DNA of 10,036 nucleotides from NCBI GenBank assembly GCA_032353305.1, contig JAUCNG010382814.1, forward strand, positions 1,043 to 11,078, given 5' to 3'. Made by a program: the position numbers and the translations under genes. Positions 7,701 to 10,036 of the stretch are shown here, one piece after another. The first letter of the stretch is position 1, and the number at the start of each line of letters is the position of its first letter. Source of the stretch: Cephalothrix spiralis (Eukaryota; Nemertea; Palaeonemertea; Archinemertea; Cephalotrichidae). Below the pieces are notes generated by a model. That model did no database searches. It saw nothing but the letters and a program-made list of their open reading frames with translations, and was not told the origin of the DNA.

Positions 7701-8980
7701 GTCCATCGTCTTTTGATCTCTTGCTTTCTTGTGTGCTTTCCCTGAAATCAAGGTCGCATGTGACTCTCATATACAGTGTGCCCCAATATAATGTATAATA
7801 GTAAGATAACGTCAAATTGGGACATAATTATGAATTATCCAAATCACTGCGAGTAAATAGTCTTCTCATTCAAAGAAACGTATTTAGTGCAACTCTGTTA
7901 AACAATAAGTGAGCTACATCAATTTCCCCAGTGGACCAGAAGATTCAAAATGAAACCAAAGGTTTTACGGGAGAATAATCGTAGCTCCCTCAGTTATGAA
8001 CCGATCTGTACCAAATCTGTTTTATTTTGGAAAGAAAACCATGTTCTTTCGGGGGTATTGCAATTATTCATATTAGGTGTCAATATATGACTTCATCTAA
8101 CTATTACACATTAGAGTGGGACGCACTTTTTTTCCCCATAAAAATAGGAATCTTATATTTTCCGATATACGGAAATTGTTGCGACTAAAAAGAACCGGAA
8201 AAGGTCAGGGAATAAGTCAAAGAGTCAAGTTTAGACCAAAAATAGCAAAGCATTCTTGGGCGAAGTCCTGGCTTCGGCTTAGCCCCTGGACCACCTAAAA
8301 TTATTACTCAGTCAGAAGTCAGTAGGTCATTTAAAAACCATCAGTACGACTTATGTGAAAAAATATATTCAGAATCATTGATTTTTATCAAATTTTCCCT
8401 TGAAAAATTTAACGATTTATGAAATCAAACATTCAATCAATCGTTTATCTTTATTAATCATCGCCCATTGAGAACGAGGTACACAATGAGAAAGCTAATA
8501 ATAGTTACAGGCCTCATAGTTCTCCTAAAATTTTAGGATATCCTAAAATATGACCATTCCTCCTAAAATTCTATTATTTCTCATAAAATTTGATGAAAAT
8601 GGTGTCAAAATTTTTTCTCCTCGCTTAGCTCGGCATAAGTCTTAAAATTTTAGGTTCATTTGTGTATAGGCGCATGCCAAAAATGAAAAATTATTATGGT
8701 TAGGGTCACTTAATGAATTATATGCATAGATTATATTGATTTATTGTAAAGCTAAAATATTTTGTTTGTAGCGAAGGAAAGGTATTAGAAAATCCACTCT
8801 TATTATCATATCATAGGAACTCATAATTTGATGGAAAAACTCTTAAAATTAAATGAGAAAGCTAATAATAGTTAACTTTGTTCCTTAAATATTCTTCCTT
8901 TTTTCAGATCGAGGCCTGATCCAAGATCCCTTATAGAATACCGTGACCTTGATGCCCCCGATGATCTGGACATCTTTTAG
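4644..8980 (+). CDS. Ars2: Ars2 / SRRT (Serrate RNA effector), C-terminal part, 5 exons, 5'-partial
   Basis: The coding sequence is join(4644-4795, 5619-5790, 6509-6599, 7515-7559, 8908-8980) and ends in TAG. The exons give about 176 residues: [11 protein letters not shown], then [39 protein letters not shown], a Gly-rich tail, and [15 protein letters not shown] at the C-terminus. These blocks, in this order, match the end of metazoan Ars2. Known for the family: a nuclear protein that binds the CBP20/CBP80 cap-binding complex and directs capped RNAs to pri-miRNA processing, 3'-end formation, export or decay; the extreme C-terminal acidic peptide contacts the cap-binding complex. All splice junctions keep the frame with GT/AG ends (phases 0, 1, 2, 2). 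The N-terminal and core helical domains lie upstream of the window. I see no frameshift or internal stop, so the gene looks functional. The first exon boundary (4644 or 4646) is the only unsure junction. Confidence 0.95.
4796..5618 (+). other. Ars2 intron (823 bp) with a GC-richer core
   Basis: GTAAGT to TTTTTTAG. The central part (about 4895-5500) is less AT-rich than the other introns and carries CpG dinucleotides. Open frames of about 200 bases occur on both strands at 5315-5524, but neither product looks like a known protein. It may be old transposon sequence. A palindromic TGCGCATGCGCG sits at 5374-5385. Confidence 0.7.
5374..5385. promoter_or_regulatory. NRF1-like palindromic motif TGCGCATGCGCG
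   Basis: TGCGCATGCGCG matches the TGCGCATGCGCA-type consensus of NRF1 (Drosophila homologue Ewg) in all but the last base. It lies inside an intron rather than near a promoter. A sequence match alone does not show binding; I see no core promoter beside it. Confidence 0.3.
5619..5790 (+). CDS. Ars2: Ars2 exon b: [11 protein letters not shown] linker and start of Gly-rich tail
   Basis: The acceptor is a T-run followed by AG at 5617-5618. The donor is AGAG|GTATTT at 5791, weaker than its neighbours because it lacks the +3..+5 AAG. Translation gives [20 protein letters not shown], directly continuing the RAE of the preceding exon, as in other Ars2 proteins. Then follow [19 protein letters not shown] and a [18 protein letters not shown] stretch. 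The first 20 residues are the conserved post-finger helix; the rest is low complexity and rich in Gly, His, Tyr and Met, typical of a disordered RNA-interaction tail. It ends with one base (G) of a Gly codon, phase 1. The opposite strand is also open here, but that reading frame is only a shadow of this exon. Confidence 0.95.
5791..6508 (+). other. Ars2 intron (718 bp) with mariner-like terminal fragments
   Basis: GTATTT to CTCAATAG. AT-rich. It includes CTCGCTTCGCTCG near 5949-5961 and two mariner-like termini described separately. No exon or RNA gene is seen between the splice sites. Confidence 0.7.
6186..6210 (-). mobile_element. Mariner-like terminal fragment
   Basis: On the minus strand the sequence reads ACAGGGTGTCCAAAGTTATT, starting beside a TA, which resembles the outer end of mariner-type elements. 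The opposite terminus is not found. A second CAGGGTGATCTTAATTCGAC end in the other direction lies at 6302. These could be two unrelated solo ends. Low confidence because only about 25 bases support each. Confidence 0.4.
6509..6599 (+). CDS. Ars2: Ars2 exon c: Arg/Tyr-rich tail segment
   Basis: The acceptor is CTCAATAG at 6507-6508 and the donor is AATCG|GTAAGT at 6600, a strong site. In phase 1 it reads [19 protein letters not shown] then [10 protein letters not shown], with the last Arg codon split (CG|A) across the next intron. The alternating Arg, Tyr and Ser residues suit the disordered RS/RGG-like tail of Ars2. No domain falls here. A longer forward reading frame starting in this exon (6509-6703) is in a different frame and runs through the donor, so it is not coding. 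The exon is 91 nt and enters in phase 1 but leaves in phase 2, so skipping it would break the frame. Confidence 0.92.
6600..7514 (+). other. Ars2 intron (915 bp) hosting MITE copy B
   Basis: GTAAGT to TTCTTTCAG. About two thirds of the intron is the MITE at 6782-7365; the flanks are ordinary AT-rich intron. The minus-strand open frame 6744-7004 comes from the MITE arm. Confidence 0.8.
6782..7365. mobile_element. Tc1/mariner-like MITE, copy B (about 584 bp, long terminal inverted repeats)
   Basis: The left end is CAGTGTGTCCCGATGTTATG and the right end, inverted, AGGGTGTCCCAATATTATGG. The two ends then stay complementary for about 60 bases at high identity: GGAAAACAGCC, GATGACGTCATATTGT and ACTTAATTAT occur in both. 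More diverged matching continues inward to about 6940 (TAAAACAGATTTAGTGC against the inverse of GCACCAAATTTATTTTA). The element is therefore nearly a palindrome with a core around 6960-7160. TA precedes the left end; the right flank has CA, so the target duplication is decayed. It carries no transposase and needs an autonomous relative to move. Two TGACGTCA palindromes sit symmetrically in the arms. Confidence 0.85.
7515..7559 (+). CDS. Ars2: Ars2 exon d: 45-nt RGG/poly-Gly exon
   Basis: The acceptor is TTCTTTCAG at 7513-7514 and the donor is AACAG|GTAATT at 7560. With the split codons it encodes [15 protein letters not shown] and two bases of an Arg codon, an RGG-type run made almost wholly of GGN codons. 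It enters and leaves in phase 2 and is exactly 15 codons long, so inclusion or skipping both keep the frame. It lies between two introns that each contain a palindromic MITE. RGG-type glycine runs are usually unstructured and bind RNA or protein partners; that role here is inferred. Confidence 0.9.
7774..8128. mobile_element. Tc1/mariner-like MITE, copy C (about 355 bp, diverged)
   Basis: The left end is CAGTGTGCCCCAATATAATG and the right end, inverted, AGTGCGTCCCACTCTAATGT; both lead into TATAATAG-like or TGTAATAG-like sequence and (A/T)AGATGA-type continuations. The interior contains AGCTACATCAATTTCCCCAG and, inverted, the AGTTATGAACCGATCTGTAC arm found in copies A and B. Most of the central core of copy B is missing. 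TA at 7772-7773 flanks the left end. It is older than copy B judging by the greater mismatch between its two ends. Confidence 0.75.
8485..8874. repeat. 23-bp direct repeat flanking a 344-bp segment
   Basis: A 23-bp stretch with core AATGAGAAAGCTAATAAT is found at 8485-8507 and again, identical, at 8852-8874, only 33 bases before the last exon. The segment between is AT-rich and has several CTAAAATTTTAG-like palindromes. It could be an insertion with a long target duplication or a local duplication. Confidence 0.8.
8908..8980 (+). CDS. Ars2: Ars2 last coding exon: C-terminal cap-binding-complex peptide
   Basis: The acceptor is CTTTTTTCAG at 8906-8907. The exon completes a split Arg codon (AG|A) and reads [23 protein letters not shown], stopping at TAG 8978-8980. 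The DPR[17 protein letters not shown] ending is the most conserved signature of Ars2 and is nearly identical to the vertebrate ending. In the family this acidic aromatic-ended peptide docks on the CBP20/CBP80 cap-binding complex in competition with other adaptors. It is intact here, which argues that the locus is a working gene. Confidence 0.96.
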
Positions 8981-9212
8981 AAGTCATAGGAAAGCAAAAT
9001 TCTTTTAGACAAATTTTATGTTCAAGTGGTTAATTAATTAATTGATAACCGACATTCTTGGATCCCCAAGTATGTGTTGTATCTAACGATCATGTATAGT
9101 AATGTACTGTATGTTCTTCGAAGTACGACTGTAATTTATTTGTTTCTTGTGTATAGTTGTAAAAATAATGTGCTTATTGTAAGATATGTGAATTAAATTT
9201 TAATCATCTTCA
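8981..9212 (+). other. Ars2: Ars2 3' UTR (approximate end)
   Basis: About 230 bases follow the stop before the likely cleavage site. The stretch contains a TTAATTAATTAATT run near 9030-9043 and eight TGTA tetramers between 9078 and 9182, the motif read by cleavage factor Im. The downstream end is placed near the CA at 9211-9212, about 15 nt past the ATTAAA signal. No clear Pumilio-type or classical AU-rich destabilising element is seen. The endpoint is inferred. Confidence 0.6.
9192..9197 (+). terminator. Polyadenylation signal ATTAAA
   Basis: ATTAAA, the commonest natural variant of AATAAA, lies about 210 bases after the Ars2 stop, with UGUA motifs upstream and a T-rich tract (CTATTGCATTTTATTAG) downstream. 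No canonical AATAAA occurs in the + strand between the stop and this point that would be a better choice. Confidence 0.6.
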
Positions 9213-10036
9213 TAAAATAACTATTGCATTTTATTAGATATATTATAGCTCGGCTACATTGCAAAGATAGCACATTTAAACTTTCCGAAAGAACGGTTCT
9301 TTACTCATCTCGAAGTGCCTCGGTATGTTTATTGCGAGCAATATCTATCAGTATTAAATATTATACACATAGTGTGCTTTAGAGATATATCACATGATGA
9401 ATTCGACCGAAGGTCAATGGTGAGTGATATCAAACGAAGACATTGACCTGAGGTTTCTGATCCGCATTGTCCAATACAATTATAAAATACCGTTTTTCGA
9501 GAAATGAGGTCTTTGAAAACATTTTGGTCGACGGAAATTATAATCCCCGAAATACCAAAGCTAAAACAAGACCGACAAACAAATTGAAGCTTGATTAAAG
9601 ATATTTGATTTTAATCCAAAATTGAAAATAACTTTATTACTAATTTATTATGTACAGTACAAATGTATTTACAAAATATTAAAATGATATCACATTTATT
9701 CATAAAAGCTTAATATTATAAGAAATTTGATTATTGAAATGGACTTACTACAATCATACTAACACAAAAATACACGAACAAGACACGAAAAATGGCACAA
9801 AATTTTTTGGCATGACGAGAAATTCCTATCTATAAAATTTACCTCGTTGTCAACTTAAAAATTCTACACCCCTTAAATGATCTTAAATTACTGCCAAAAA
9901 ATATGTATCTGTCTAAAATATCCTAAAAGATATAGAATAATTTGGATAGTTTGCAGTTAAGTTCTAATTTCATTTACCCTAAAACCACAATTCTGTATTT
10001 TTAAAAACAACTTGTAAATTTAGTTTTAAAGTTTTC
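9213..10036. other. No gene seen: 3' flank, possibly the 3' UTR of a convergent neighbour
   Basis: No coding exon is recognisable on either strand. TTTATT (AATAAA on the minus strand) at 9633-9638 and 9695-9700 would suit the 3' end of a gene entering from the right, but nothing coding confirms it. A 9-bp inverted pair AGGTCAATG/CATTGACCT lies at 9411-9419 and 9441-9449. Confidence 0.4.

Larger units (their letters stand above)
7560..8907 (+). other. Ars2 intron (1348 bp) hosting MITE copy C and other repeats
   Basis: GTAATT to TTTTTTCAG, the longest complete intron. It holds MITE copy C (7774-8128), a segment at 8190-8225 with a GGTCAGGGAATAAGTCA run like GTCAGGG-type repeats I recall from other animal genomes, a TCCTAAAATTTTAGGA palindrome at 8523-8538, and a 23-bp direct repeat at 8485-8507 and 8852-8874. 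No exon is seen; the forward open frame 8116-8298 has no recognisable product. Confidence 0.75.

Noticed and set aside
8116-8298. Forward open frame of 60 codons, basic
   Set aside because: It starts inside the right tip of MITE copy C and runs through a repeat-like GGTCAGGG segment in an intron; no recognisable domain.
9286-9302. AAAGAACGGTTCTTT as a heat shock element
   Set aside because: The GAA and TTC units are spaced by three bases rather than two, and no further units are adjacent.

Overview
The window is animal nuclear DNA, most likely from an insect or another arthropod. It is AT-rich, has no long open reading frames, and its coding parts are short exons with GT..AG boundaries. The only gene I can recognise is the 3' end of Ars2 (the SRRT / Serrate RNA effector homologue), on the + strand. 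Its last five exons lie at 4644-4795, 5619-5790, 6509-6599, 7515-7559 and 8908-8980. They join in frame to give about 176 residues: the zinc-finger-like [11 protein letters not shown]...[11 protein letters not shown]...H segment, the [11 protein letters not shown] stretch, a Gly/Arg/Tyr-rich tail, and the diagnostic C-terminus [15 protein letters not shown] followed by TAG. The protein bridges the nuclear cap-binding complex to microRNA and transcript-processing machinery.

Layout. Bases 1-4643 hold no exon I can recognise and are probably a long upstream intron of the same gene. This stretch contains a 24-bp tandem array at the left edge, a short Tc1/mariner-like MITE, four copies plus one stub of an unclassified interspersed repeat (two copies in inverted orientation), and the frameshifted 3' end of a LINE reverse transcriptase ORF on the minus strand. 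From 4644 to 8980 the Ars2 exons are separated by introns of 823, 718, 915 and 1348 bp. The last two introns each carry another copy of the same MITE family, on either side of a 45-nt exon. A 3' UTR with many TGTA motifs and an ATTAAA signal follows. Bases from about 9215 to 10036 are intergenic, or the 3' flank of an unseen neighbour.

There is no bacterial-type operon, CRISPR array, tRNA, rRNA or phage system. The most interesting points are structural: a MITE family caught in several states of internal deletion, long foldbacks inside the introns of an RNA-biology gene, and a symmetrical 45-nt exon flanked by palindromic elements. I see no wholly new biological system.
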